This document shows positions 1 through 7,909 of a DNA stretch of 42,723 nucleotides, in pieces. The translations under genes and the position numbers were made by a program. The notes below the pieces were generated by a model. That model was not told the DNA's origin. It searched no databases and worked only from the letters and a program-made list of their open reading frames with translations. The first letter of the stretch is position 1; each line of letters opens with the position of its first letter. Source of the stretch: Pseudomonadota bacterium (lineage in GTDB: Bacteria > Desulfobacterota > Binatia > Binatales > Binataceae); NCBI GenBank assembly GCA_021324455.1, contig JAJPJA010000129.1, forward strand, positions 1-42,723, given 5' to 3'.

Positions 1-88
1 ACCCCTGCGGCACAGGGAAGGGGTCGGTACCGTTGCTTCCTTCCGGACCTGGCGGGGTTCGCGACTTTCCCTTGCGCAGGACCCAGCT
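1..88 (-). ncRNA. ffs: Small signal recognition particle RNA (4.5S-type)
   Basis: The minus strand holds the near-invariant SRP domain IV core GGTCCGGAAGGAAGC (plus-strand 35-49), which binds the M domain of Ffh. The flanks close into a long hairpin: CCTGCG near the 5' end (plus 75-80) pairs with CGCAGG near the 3' end (plus 4-9), with further pairing inside. A size of about 85-90 nt fits the short bacterial form without an Alu domain. The RNA works with Ffh and FtsY in co-translational membrane targeting. The 3' end may lie just outside the window, and the exact 5' end is uncertain by several bases. Confidence 0.93.
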
Positions 89-124
89 ATCAGCGGCGGG
101 CAGCAAGCGCGGAAGCCTGTCCAA

Positions 125-150
125 TTTATATCACATGGCGGATGTTGCAA
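125..150 (-). promoter_or_regulatory. Possible promoter of the SRP RNA
   Basis: Read on the minus strand, TTGCAA (plus 145-150) is followed by TATAAA (plus 125-130), upstream of the SRP RNA 5' end. The spacer is only 14 bases, shorter than the usual 16-18, and the RNA would begin with a leader of about 30 nt to be trimmed. This is a weak call resting on two hexamers. Confidence 0.25.
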
Positions 151-237
151 CCGCATCGCCGGGGTTGATTGCCTGATGATTATTTTCGCCGGCTGCCGCT
201 CATGCTTAGATAGGCGCCGTCAGGAGGATATGCGGCC

Positions 238-1026
238 ATGTCCGAAGCGTTCTTTTCGTTGCAGGGCAAGATCGCGCTGGTCACCGGCGCCAGCAAGGAG
301 ATGGGCCAGGGCGTCGCCTACGCGCTGGCCGAGCATGGCGCCGACGTTGCCCTGACCGCCCGCACCGCGCCGCAACTGGACGAGATCGCCGCGCGCATCC
401 GCAACCTCGGGCGCCGCGCGATTACCATTCCCGCCGATCTCAGAGATATCGACGGCCTGCCCGCCATCGTGGATCGCGCGGCGCGTGAGCTGGGCGGTCT
501 CGACATCCTGATCAATCTGGCCGGCAGCAGCGAGTTCGAGGACTTCGGCTGGGCGCTGACCATGACGCAGCGGCAATGGGATCGGATGGTGGATTTGAAT
601 CTGAAGGCGCCGATGTTTCTCTCCCAGGCGGCGGCGCGCGTGATGAAGGAGCGCGGCGGCGGCGCCATCGTCAATATTTCTTCGGGCGTCGCGAACAGTC
701 CCGCGCCGCGGATGGCGAATTACGGCGCGGCCAAGGCCGGACTGGAGAACCTGTCCAAGACTTTGGCCCAGGAATGGGCCCGCTTCGGTATCCGCGTCAA
801 TGTGGTGGTGCCGGGGATGGTGGACGTCGAGCATAACCGCAAAGGCATCTACAACACTCCCGAGCGCCTTGAGCGCATGATGAAGGCGATGCCGCTGGGA
901 CGTTTCGGCCAGCCGACCGACATCGCGGGCGCGGTGCTCTACCTGGTCTCGCCGGTGGCGTCATGGGTGACGGGCGCAATCCTGGCCGTGGATGGCGGCG
1001 GCCAGGCGACGCGTCCGTTCGGGTAG
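238..1026 (+). CDS. SDR family NAD(P)-dependent oxidoreductase
   Basis: A 262-residue classical short-chain dehydrogenase, about the family's usual length. The cofactor motif is TGASKEMGQG (residues 16-25). The active site is seen as N121, S148, Y162 and K166 (NYGAAK). The structural NNAG motif is replaced by INLAG. An AGGAGG ribosome site stands about 8 bases before the ATG. It should reduce or oxidise a carbonyl/alcohol pair; the substrate cannot be told. It is a close paralog of the SDR at 1080-1862, which faces it tail to tail 53 bases away. Confidence 0.92.
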   Translation: MSEAFFSLQGKIALVTGASKEMGQGVAYALAEHGADVALTARTAPQLDEIAARIRNLGRRAITIPADLRDIDGLPAIVDRAARELGGLDILINLAGSSEFEDFGWALTMTQRQWDRMVDLNLKAPMFLSQAAARVMKERGGGAIVNISSGVANSPAPRMANYGAAKAGLENLSKTLAQEWARFGIRVNVVVPGMVDVEHNRKGIYNTPERLERMMKAMPLGRFGQPTDIAGAVLYLVSPVASWVTGAILAVDGGGQATRPFG

Positions 1027-1079
1027 GCGGCGGTAATCCGGTTTGATGCAGCTGTTCCGCTGCCGAAAACTCCGCCGCC

Positions 1080-1862
1080 TCACTTCATCTCAAACGGACG
1101 GATGTTGCCCAGGCCGCCGTCCACCACCAGCTTCGCGCCGGTTACCCAGGACGCGGCGGGCGAGACGAAATAGAGCACGGCCGCGGCAATGTCCTCGGGC
1201 TCGCCGATTCTGCCGAGCGGAGTGCGGTCGATCAGTTGTTGCTCGATATCCGGGCGCAGGATGCTGCGCAGGTTGGCAGTATAGATGTTGCCCGACACCA
1301 CCACATTGACCCGGATCCTGAACCGGCCCCATTCCGCGGCAAGGGTTTCGGTCAGTTGTTCCAGTCCGGCCTTGGCGGCGCCGTAATTGGTCAGCCGGGG
1401 CGCCGCGCCGGTGGCCGCGGAGGTCGATATGTTGACGATACTGCCGCCGCCGCGCTCCTTCATCATTTTGGCCGCCGCGACCGACAGAAACATCGGCGCC
1501 TTCACATTGAGCGTAAACACGTCGTCCCACATCCGCTCGGTCATTCGCAGGGCCCACGCGGTGCTGCCGGCGCCGCCGCCCAGAACGTTGACCAGGATAT
1601 CCAAGCCGCCCAGTTCCCTGACGGTGCGCTCGATGGTCGATCCGATCTGATCCACCTGCGTCAGGTCGGCCGCGATTGCCGCCGAGCGTCGGCCCAGCGC
1701 GCGGATTTCCTCGGCCACCCGCGCCAGCTTATCCGCGCTGCGCGCCGCCACGGCAACGTCGGCGCCGTGTTCGGCCAGCATCCGCGCCACCGCGCCGCCC
1801 ATCTCCTTGCTGGCGCCGGCGACCAGCGCAACCTTGCCGTTGAGCGAAAGAAGATCCTTCAT
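1080..1862 (-). CDS. SDR family oxidoreductase, paralog of the 238-1026 gene
   Basis: A 260-residue classical SDR. It shares long stretches with the gene at 238-1026: GASKEMG at the cofactor site, KAPMFLS, MKERGGG, and NYGAAKAGLE around the catalytic Tyr160 and Lys164, with Ser146 nearby. The NNAG motif is degenerate (VNVLG). The start at 1862 is preferred over an in-frame start at 1967 because AGGAG stands about 8 bases upstream and the protein then begins at the Rossmann fold. It lies 19 bases downstream of another minus-strand SDR (1882-2652), so the two are probably co-transcribed. Confidence 0.92.
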   Translation of the reverse strand: MKDLLSLNGKVALVAGASKEMGGAVARMLAEHGADVAVAARSADKLARVAEEIRALGRRSAAIAADLTQVDQIGSTIERTVRELGGLDILVNVLGGGAGSTAWALRMTERMWDDVFTLNVKAPMFLSVAAAKMMKERGGGSIVNISTSAATGAAPRLTNYGAAKAGLEQLTETLAAEWGRFRIRVNVVVSGNIYTANLRSILRPDIEQQLIDRTPLGRIGEPEDIAAAVLYFVSPAASWVTGAKLVVDGGLGNIRPFEMK

Positions 1863-1881
1863 CGCATTACGCTCCTGTGGT

Positions 1882-2652
1882 TCAGACCAGGATGACGCCG
1901 CCGTTGGCGTGGATAGTCTGGCCGGTGATGGCATGGCTGGGGCAGGTCGCGGCGTACACCACCACATCCGCGACTTCGGCCGGATAAAGCGGCCGTCCCA
2001 TCAGTTGCCTGCGGCCCCGCTTGAAGTCCTGATCGGTGGGCGGAGAGTCGGATCCCTGCGCCGTATGCATGAAGCCGGGCGAGACCATGGTCACCATGAT
2101 ATTGTCGGGCGCCAGTTCCAGGGCGAGAACTTTCGTCAGCGCCATCGCGGCGCCCTTGGTCGCGGCGTAAAGCCCCAGTCCGCGCAGCGGCGGCGTCGGA
2201 CCCGCGGTGATCGCCGAGCCGATATTGACGATGCGTCCGCCGCCCTGCCGGCGCATCGGCTCGATTACCGCCTGACAGCACAGCGCCGTGCCGCGAAAAT
2301 TGATCGCGAACATCCGCTCCAGCAGCTCATCGGTCATCTTTTCGATCGGTTGGGTCTGCACGATGGCGGCGTTGTTGACCAGAACGTCGATCTGTCCGAG
2401 TTCCTGGAGCACCCCGGCGACCATCGATTCGACGTCGCAGCGGCGGGCAATATCCGTTTTGACGTAGACCGCTTTCTGACCGGTCTGCTGGCTGATGGTT
2501 TGGACGGCTGCGTGTCCCCAGTCGTCGCGGACGTCGATGACGGCGATATCGTGGCCTTTGCGGGCGAGGCCCAGGGCAATCTCACGGCCCATTCCCCAGG
2601 GGCGCGCGGCTCCGGTTACAATGGCAACTTTCCGCTCCATGGGCGGGAGCAT
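1882..2652 (-). CDS. SDR family oxidoreductase
   Basis: A classical SDR of about 256 residues. The cofactor motif TGAARPWGMG carries a longer loop than usual. NNAA follows the fourth strand, and the catalytic Ser, Tyr and Lys are near 146, 162 and 166 (YAATK). The ATG at 2652 has GAGG four bases upstream. An alternative ATG at 2640 gives a protein starting at MERKVAIVTG, and a longer reading from 2715 looks unlikely. The gene is first in a two-gene minus-strand unit with the SDR at 1080-1862. Sequence similarity to that pair is ordinary, so it is a different subfamily. Substrate unknown. Confidence 0.9.
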   Translation of the reverse strand: MLPPMERKVAIVTGAARPWGMGREIALGLARKGHDIAVIDVRDDWGHAAVQTISQQTGQKAVYVKTDIARRCDVESMVAGVLQELGQIDVLVNNAAIVQTQPIEKMTDELLERMFAINFRGTALCCQAVIEPMRRQGGGRIVNIGSAITAGPTPPLRGLGLYAATKGAAMALTKVLALELAPDNIMVTMVSPGFMHTAQGSDSPPTDQDFKRGRRQLMGRPLYPAEVADVVVYAATCPSHAITGQTIHANGGVILV

Positions 2653-2776
2653 TTCGCCTCGGATGCGAATTTGCAAGCGCGCGATTGCCATGGCGTCATT
2701 GAAAATTCGCCGCAATCGTGATTCGTTCTAATCACGCCAGGGCCGCCGATAAAATTGCAAGTCGAGGAGTACCCGC

Positions 2777-4474
2777 ATGAGCGACTATGATCTGGTAATC
2801 CGCAACGGGACTATCGTCGACGGCACGCGGCTGCCCGCATACAAGGCCGACCTCGCGATCAAACAGGGCAAAATCGCCAAAATCAGCGGCACGATCGTAT
2901 GCGAACCCGCCCGCGAACTGGACGCCACCGGATGCTACGTGGCGCCCGGCGCAATCGATCTGCATTGCCATTACGACGCGCAGCTTAACTGGGACCCTTA
3001 CTGCACGCTCTCCGGATGGCACGGAATAACCTCGCTGACTATCGGCCAATGCGGCTTCGGCTTCGCCCCGGTCAGACCCGAGGACCGCGCCGACGCGATG
3101 GACATGATGTGCCGTATCGAGGCGGTGCCGATGGAGTCGATGCGCGCGGGGATGCGATGGGACTGGGTCAGCTTTCCGGAATATCTCGACAGCCTCGATC
3201 GCCAGGGGCTGGGTTTGAATATCGCCTCGCTGGTGCCGTACTCGCCGCTGCGCTCCTACGTGATGGGAGTGAAGGAATCGCGCGAGCGCATGCTGACCAC
3301 CGGCGCCGAGATGGCGGAGATCAAGCGGCTGTTTCGCGAAGGGATGGCGGCCGGGGCATTCGGTTTCTCGGCCGACAAGAGCCTTGAGGACCGGCCCGGC
3401 GACGGCAGCTATCTGCCCACCCAGGTGGCGGCCGACGAGGAGTTTTATGCTCTGGCCGAAATTCTGCGCGAGTTCGGCGTCGGACATATCGGCTGGACCC
3501 GCGGCATCCCCGATCGCATGGGCGCCAATCGCGACCGCGAATTTCTCACCCGCCTGATGGATCTCAGCGGACGCCCGCTGCAATGGGGCCTGGTGATGCA
3601 GATCGAGAACCACCCCGAGATGCATCGCGAGCAGCTGGCCTGGCTTGCCGAGATGCATCGGCGCGGCTACCCGATGTACGCGCAGTCGATGGCAGTGGAC
3701 GTGTCGCAGAAATTCACCATGGAGGATTACAACCTCTTCGACACCAACGCGCATTGGCTGGAGGCGACGCTGGGCAGCGTCGAGGAGCGGCTGGCGAAAC
3801 TGGGCGACCCCAATCGCCGCGCCGGCCTCAAGGAAGACATGGACCGCACGCGCCGCGGCACTCCGCAGGCGTGGGACGCGGCCAGGGTGCTGGAAGTCAC
3901 GCAGGAGCGCAATTACCGCTACGAGGGACGCAGCATCGGCGAGATCGCGCGCGTCGAGGGCCGGCATCCGGTCGATGTATTTTTGGACCTGTGCGTCGAC
4001 GAGGCGCTGAAATGCCGCTTCGCATGGCATGACCTGCACGTTGCCTCGGGCGAGATCGTGGGGCATCCGTGCACGCACGTTTCGCTCGGCGACGGCGGCG
4101 CGCATACGCGCTACCAGACCTCGAGTGCGTGGCCGACCCATTTTCTGAGCCACTGGATTCGCGATCGTTCATTGATGAGCATCGAGGACGCGCACTACAA
4201 GATCTCCGCGCTGCCGGCATGGATTGCCGGTTTCCGCGACCGCGGCATCCTGCGCGAGGGGATGGCGGCCGACATCCTGGTGTATGACCTCGAACGCCTG
4301 GCGATGGACCAGCCGCGCTACGCCTCGGACTTTCCCGGCGGTGCGCGCCGCCTGATCCAGAAAGCCACCGGTCTGCGCTACACCATCGTCAATGGCGTGG
4401 TGACGTTCGAAGAAAATCGCTGCACCGGCGCGCTGCCGGGCAAGCTGCTGCGCAGCTATGAAATGATCGCGTAG
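2777..4474 (+). CDS. Amidohydrolase, N-acyl-D-amino-acid deacylase-like
   Basis: A 565-residue metal-dependent hydrolase of the D-aminoacylase/dihydroorotase-like branch of the amidohydrolase superfamily. The N-terminal beta sandwich (VIRNGTIVDGT, residues 7-17) leads into the barrel with HCHYD (H63, H65, D67), the bridging cysteine in GQCGFG (C92), and a late GDGGAH (D439, H443). The C terminus returns to the beta sandwich (ADILVYDLER). The usual THMR stretch of D-aminoacylases reads GHIGWTR here (H237). It likely cleaves an amide or ring bond; the substrate is unknown. GAGG precedes the ATG, and the next SDR gene follows after 22 bases, suggesting an operon. Confidence 0.88.
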   Translation: MSDYDLVIRNGTIVDGTRLPAYKADLAIKQGKIAKISGTIVCEPARELDATGCYVAPGAIDLHCHYDAQLNWDPYCTLSGWHGITSLTIGQCGFGFAPVRPEDRADAMDMMCRIEAVPMESMRAGMRWDWVSFPEYLDSLDRQGLGLNIASLVPYSPLRSYVMGVKESRERMLTTGAEMAEIKRLFREGMAAGAFGFSADKSLEDRPGDGSYLPTQVAADEEFYALAEILREFGVGHIGWTRGIPDRMGANRDREFLTRLMDLSGRPLQWGLVMQIENHPEMHREQLAWLAEMHRRGYPMYAQSMAVDVSQKFTMEDYNLFDTNAHWLEATLGSVEERLAKLGDPNRRAGLKEDMDRTRRGTPQAWDAARVLEVTQERNYRYEGRSIGEIARVEGRHPVDVFLDLCVDEALKCRFAWHDLHVASGEIVGHPCTHVSLGDGGAHTRYQTSSAWPTHFLSHWIRDRSLMSIEDAHYKISALPAWIAGFRDRGILREGMAADILVYDLERLAMDQPRYASDFPGGARRLIQKATGLRYTIVNGVVTFEENRCTGALPGKLLRSYEMIA

Positions 4475-4496
4475 AACCGCCGCAAGGAGTCGCACC

Positions 4497-5276
4497 ATGG
4501 CGTTTTCGCTCGACGCATTCTCTCTCAAGGGCAAAGTGGCAATCGTAACCGGCGCCGGTGCGCGCCAGCGCAGTATCGGCGCGGCTTACGCGGGCGGACT
4601 GTGCGCCGCCGGCGCGTCGGTGCTGGTCGCCGATCTCAACGGCGAAGGCGCCAAGGCAGTGGCAAAGGAACTGAGCGAGCGCGGCGGCAAGGCTATCGGC
4701 ACACACGTCGATATCACCGATCCCGCATCGGTAAAGCGAATGGTGGAAGCGGCGAACGAAGCCTTCGGCGGAATCGACATCCTGGTCAACAACGCGGCTT
4801 TGATGGTGGAGCTGTCCTATAAACCGGTCAGTGCGACGCCGCTGGATGAATGGAACCGGCTGATGGCCGTGAACGTCAACGGGGCGTTGATATGCAGTCA
4901 GGCGGCGCTTCCTTACATGCGCAAACGCGGCGCCGGACGCATCATCAACCAGGTCTCCGGCGGCGCGTTTCCCGCGACCTCGGGTTACGGCGTCAGCAAG
5001 CTGGCGCTGGTCGGCGTTACCACCGCGTTGGCTGCGGAACTGGGCCGCGAAGGCATCACGGTCAACGCCATCGCACCCGGCAACGTCGCCAGCGAGGCGG
5101 GCAAGTTGTCCGCGCCCGAGCCGTTCATGGAGATGCTGCGCCGCACCGTTGCACTGCGCCCCACCGGCGAGCCCGACGAACTGGTCGGCACGCTGCTGCT
5201 GTTGGCGTCGCCCGCCGGTGCCTGGATCACCGGCCAGGTAATCCACGTGGACGGCGGATGGATCCTGCGCCCGTAA
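4497..5276 (+). CDS. SDR family oxidoreductase
   Basis: A 259-residue classical SDR with AAGGAG upstream of the ATG. The cofactor motif TGAGARQRSIG has the longer loop seen in some FabG-like and enoyl-reductase-like SDRs. NNAA is at about 98-101. The catalytic residues are S154, Y164 and K168 (YGVSK). It sits 22 bases after the amidohydrolase at 2777-4474, so the pair probably acts on related compounds. It ends facing coaE, about 217 bases apart. Confidence 0.92.
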   Translation: MAFSLDAFSLKGKVAIVTGAGARQRSIGAAYAGGLCAAGASVLVADLNGEGAKAVAKELSERGGKAIGTHVDITDPASVKRMVEAANEAFGGIDILVNNAALMVELSYKPVSATPLDEWNRLMAVNVNGALICSQAALPYMRKRGAGRIINQVSGGAFPATSGYGVSKLALVGVTTALAAELGREGITVNAIAPGNVASEAGKLSAPEPFMEMLRRTVALRPTGEPDELVGTLLLLASPAGAWITGQVIHVDGGWILRP

Positions 5277-5493
5277 TCCTTCGACACTCCAGGCGGTTTC
5301 TTCGACAGTCCCGCCCGGTTGATTGCGTCAGCCGGTAAGGGAACGAAAGAGAGTTCAAACATAAAGACAAAGAGCCGGAAGGCAATCGGCATCGCTGCGG
5401 TAAATCCTGCACCGAAGATCTGTCAGCTCATCCGCGCTTTAGATTCCTGAGCCGGGGCGCCTGGGCGCAGGGAGATTGGAGAGAACGCTCAGG

Positions 5494-6099
5494 TCAGCCG
5501 TTGCGGATCAGGAGTTCCTTCCACAGCGCGGTTACTTTGGCGCGCAGCTGCTCGATACTCCCGCCGTTGTCGATTACCAGGGTGCAATGCCGGCGGCGTT
5601 CCTCGTCGGAAAGCTGCGCCTTGATGCGGGCTTCGGTCTGCTCGGGTTTGAGACCGCGCTCCATCTCGATGCGCCTGATGACGTGTTCGCGCGGCGCCAT
5701 CACCAGCCAGATTTCGTCGAACAGCGGCTGCCAATGCGCTTCGATGAGGATCGCGGCTTCGATCACGATCGGAGCCGTGACGCCCTCCGCGCGCATCCGC
5801 GCGACCATCTCGCGCATCCGTTCGAACATTTTCGGATGCACGATCGCTTCCAGGCGTTTTAACTGGGCGGGATCGGAGAACACGATGGGCCCCAGCCGCT
5901 TGCGATCGATAGTGCCGTCGGGGGCGACGATGCCCTGCCCGAACGCCGCGATAACGTCGTGATAGGCGGGACCGCCGGGGCTATAGATGTCGTGGCCGAC
6001 TTTGTCGGCGTCGAAGCTGGGCGCGCCCAACTCGGCCAGCATTTTGGCCACCGTGCTTTTCCCCGATCCGATTCCGCCGGTCAATCCGATTGTCAGCAT
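5494..6099 (-). CDS. coaE: Dephospho-CoA kinase
   Basis: A 201-residue P-loop kinase that phosphorylates the 3'-hydroxyl of dephospho-CoA, the last step of coenzyme A synthesis. The Walker A motif GLTGGIGSGKST is at residues 5-16, followed by the family's typical DADKVGHDIY and a lid region with DEERRRHC near the C-terminal third. The length matches the family. AGGA lies 8 bases before the ATG. It is the last gene of a minus-strand run and starts 19 bases after the ABC exporter stop. Just past its stop (5446-5493) CCTGAGC and GCTCAGG form a 7-bp inverted repeat with a 34-base loop, which could help end transcription. Confidence 0.97.
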   Translation of the reverse strand: MLTIGLTGGIGSGKSTVAKMLAELGAPSFDADKVGHDIYSPGGPAYHDVIAAFGQGIVAPDGTIDRKRLGPIVFSDPAQLKRLEAIVHPKMFERMREMVARMRAEGVTAPIVIEAAILIEAHWQPLFDEIWLVMAPREHVIRRIEMERGLKPEQTEARIKAQLSDEERRRHCTLVIDNGGSIEQLRAKVTALWKELLIRNG

Positions 6100-6118
6100 C
6101 CGATGAGTCCTGCCTGTT

Positions 6119-7909
6119 TCAGCCTGCCTTGAGTTTTTCCGCGCCGCCGGGCTGCGACTGCAGGCTGTATAGATAGCTGAAAAACCCGCCGCGTTTCATC
6201 AACTCGGCAAACGCGCCCTGCTCCTCGATACGCCCGTCGCGCAGCACCAGAATTCGTGTCGCGCTCTGAATCGTGGCCAGGCGATGCGCGATCACCAGCG
6301 TGGTGCGTCCGCGCATCAGCTCCCGCACCGACGCCATCACCAGCGTTTCGGTCTCGGCGTCCAGCGCGCTGGTGGGCTCGTCCATGATCAGGATAGGTGC
6401 GTTCTTGATCAGCGCCCGGGCAATGGTAACCCGCTGCGCTTCGCCCTGCGACAGTTGATGCCCGCCGGGTCCGACGATTTCATCCAGACCTTTGGGCAGT
6501 TTGGTCAACAGCGGATCCAGCCGGGCCATGTGCGCGGCGCGCGCGATTTCTTCATCGCCGGCGGAGGGCTTGCCCAGCGCGATATTGGCCCGAATCGTGT
6601 CGCTCAGCACCATCGGAGGCTGCAGCACGATCGCGATATTCTCGCGCAGCGAGCGCAGCGTGAACTGCTCGATGGCGCGGCCGTCGATTTCAATCACGCC
6701 GGACTGCTGCTCGTAAAACCGCGCCAACAGGCTGGTCAGCGTGGTCTTGCCCGCGCCGGTGGGTCCGACGACCGCGACCGTCTCGCCCGGGTCGGCCTTG
6801 AAGCCGATGTTCTTGAGCACCGGATCGGCGGGATCGTAGCCGAAGGTAACATCGCGAAATTCCACCGCGCCGCGCAGCCGTCCGGCCGCACGCGCGTCGG
6901 GGCGATCGATTATCTCCGGTTCCAGATCGAGCAGCTCCAGGCATCGGCGCATCCCGGCCACCGCGCTATGCACCTGGCCGTAAGTCTGGAACAACTGGTT
7001 GATCGGCGCATACAGCGACGCCAGATAGGTGACGAATACGACCAGGTCGCCGATGGTCAGGCGATGCTCCCTCACGTGCAGCGCGCCGATATAGATGACC
7101 AGCGCAGTGCCGGCCGCGATCAGCACGTTGACGCCGCCGCTGTAAACCGTCTGAAACATGTACAGGCGCAGGTTCTCGCGCAGGCTCTCGCTGCTCTTTT
7201 CCACGAACTCGCGCTGCACCTCGGCCTCGCGCGTGAACGCCTGCACCACGTGGATCGCGGACAGCGCCCGATGCGCGACGTTGTACAGCACGCTCTCCTT
7301 GATCCGCGCGCCGGTCGCCAGCCGGTCGATGCGGCTGCTGATCGATCCGATCAGGATGAGCAGGACCGGCACGATGCCCACCGCGACCAGCGTCAGCGCG
7401 GTGTCGATGCGGACCATCATCATGAACATCGCCGCCAGCAGAATCAGCGAGGACAGGATGGGAAACATGCCGTTCATCGCGATCGTCTGGATCGAGAAGG
7501 TGTCGTAGTTGATGCGCATCATCAGGTCGCCGACTTCGCGCCGCCGATGAAACGCCAGCGACAGGCGCTGCAGATGCTCGAACAGGCGCGCGCGCAGATC
7601 GTTTACCATCCGCTGCCCGATCGAAATGGTCAGATAATTGTTGCTGACCTGCAGCACCGAAAGCGCCAAATAAAGCAGTATCAGACCGGCGCACGCGGTG
7701 CCCAGCAGGGCCGACGGGGTCAGACCCTGCAGCCAGCTCAAGCGCGGCGGCGCGCCGCCCAGCACGTTGTCGATCACGATTTTGAGCGGCCACGGCTTGA
7801 GCACTTCCAGCGCCGAGATGATCAGCACCTCGCCGATGGCAAACAGCAGGCGCCACAAATGCCGGCGCATCTCGGCCGCGACCGCGGCGTAGATTCGCGT
7901 CGTGCCCAT
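6119..7909 (-). CDS. ABC exporter, fused membrane and ATPase domains
   Basis: A 596-residue half-transporter of the MsbA type. Six hydrophobic segments fill residues about 20-320. The ATPase domain follows with Walker A GPTGAGKT (382-389), signature LSQGEAQR (486-493, a variant of LSGGQ), Walker B ILIMDEP with catalytic E511, and switch H542. It should act as a homodimer in the inner membrane, moving lipids, glycolipids or drugs outward. The ATG at 7909 shares its A with the TGA of the upstream hydrolase/glycosyltransferase gene (TGATG), a sign of translational coupling; a TTG one codon earlier is also possible. The cargo may be that enzyme's product. Confidence 0.94.
   Translation of the reverse strand: MGTTRIYAAVAAEMRRHLWRLLFAIGEVLIISALEVLKPWPLKIVIDNVLGGAPPRLSWLQGLTPSALLGTACAGLILLYLALSVLQVSNNYLTISIGQRMVNDLRARLFEHLQRLSLAFHRRREVGDLMMRINYDTFSIQTIAMNGMFPILSSLILLAAMFMMMVRIDTALTLVAVGIVPVLLILIGSISSRIDRLATGARIKESVLYNVAHRALSAIHVVQAFTREAEVQREFVEKSSESLRENLRLYMFQTVYSGGVNVLIAAGTALVIYIGALHVREHRLTIGDLVVFVTYLASLYAPINQLFQTYGQVHSAVAGMRRCLELLDLEPEIIDRPDARAAGRLRGAVEFRDVTFGYDPADPVLKNIGFKADPGETVAVVGPTGAGKTTLTSLLARFYEQQSGVIEIDGRAIEQFTLRSLRENIAIVLQPPMVLSDTIRANIALGKPSAGDEEIARAAHMARLDPLLTKLPKGLDEIVGPGGHQLSQGEAQRVTIARALIKNAPILIMDEPTSALDAETETLVMASVRELMRGRTTLVIAHRLATIQSATRILVLRDGRIEEQGAFAELMKRGGFFSYLYSLQSQPGGAEKLKAG

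Noticed and set aside
2732..4153. Long minus-strand open frame opposite the amidohydrolase gene
   Set aside because: High GC makes long antisense frames common; the plus-strand protein has clear family motifs and the antisense reading is Arg/His/Ala-rich with none.
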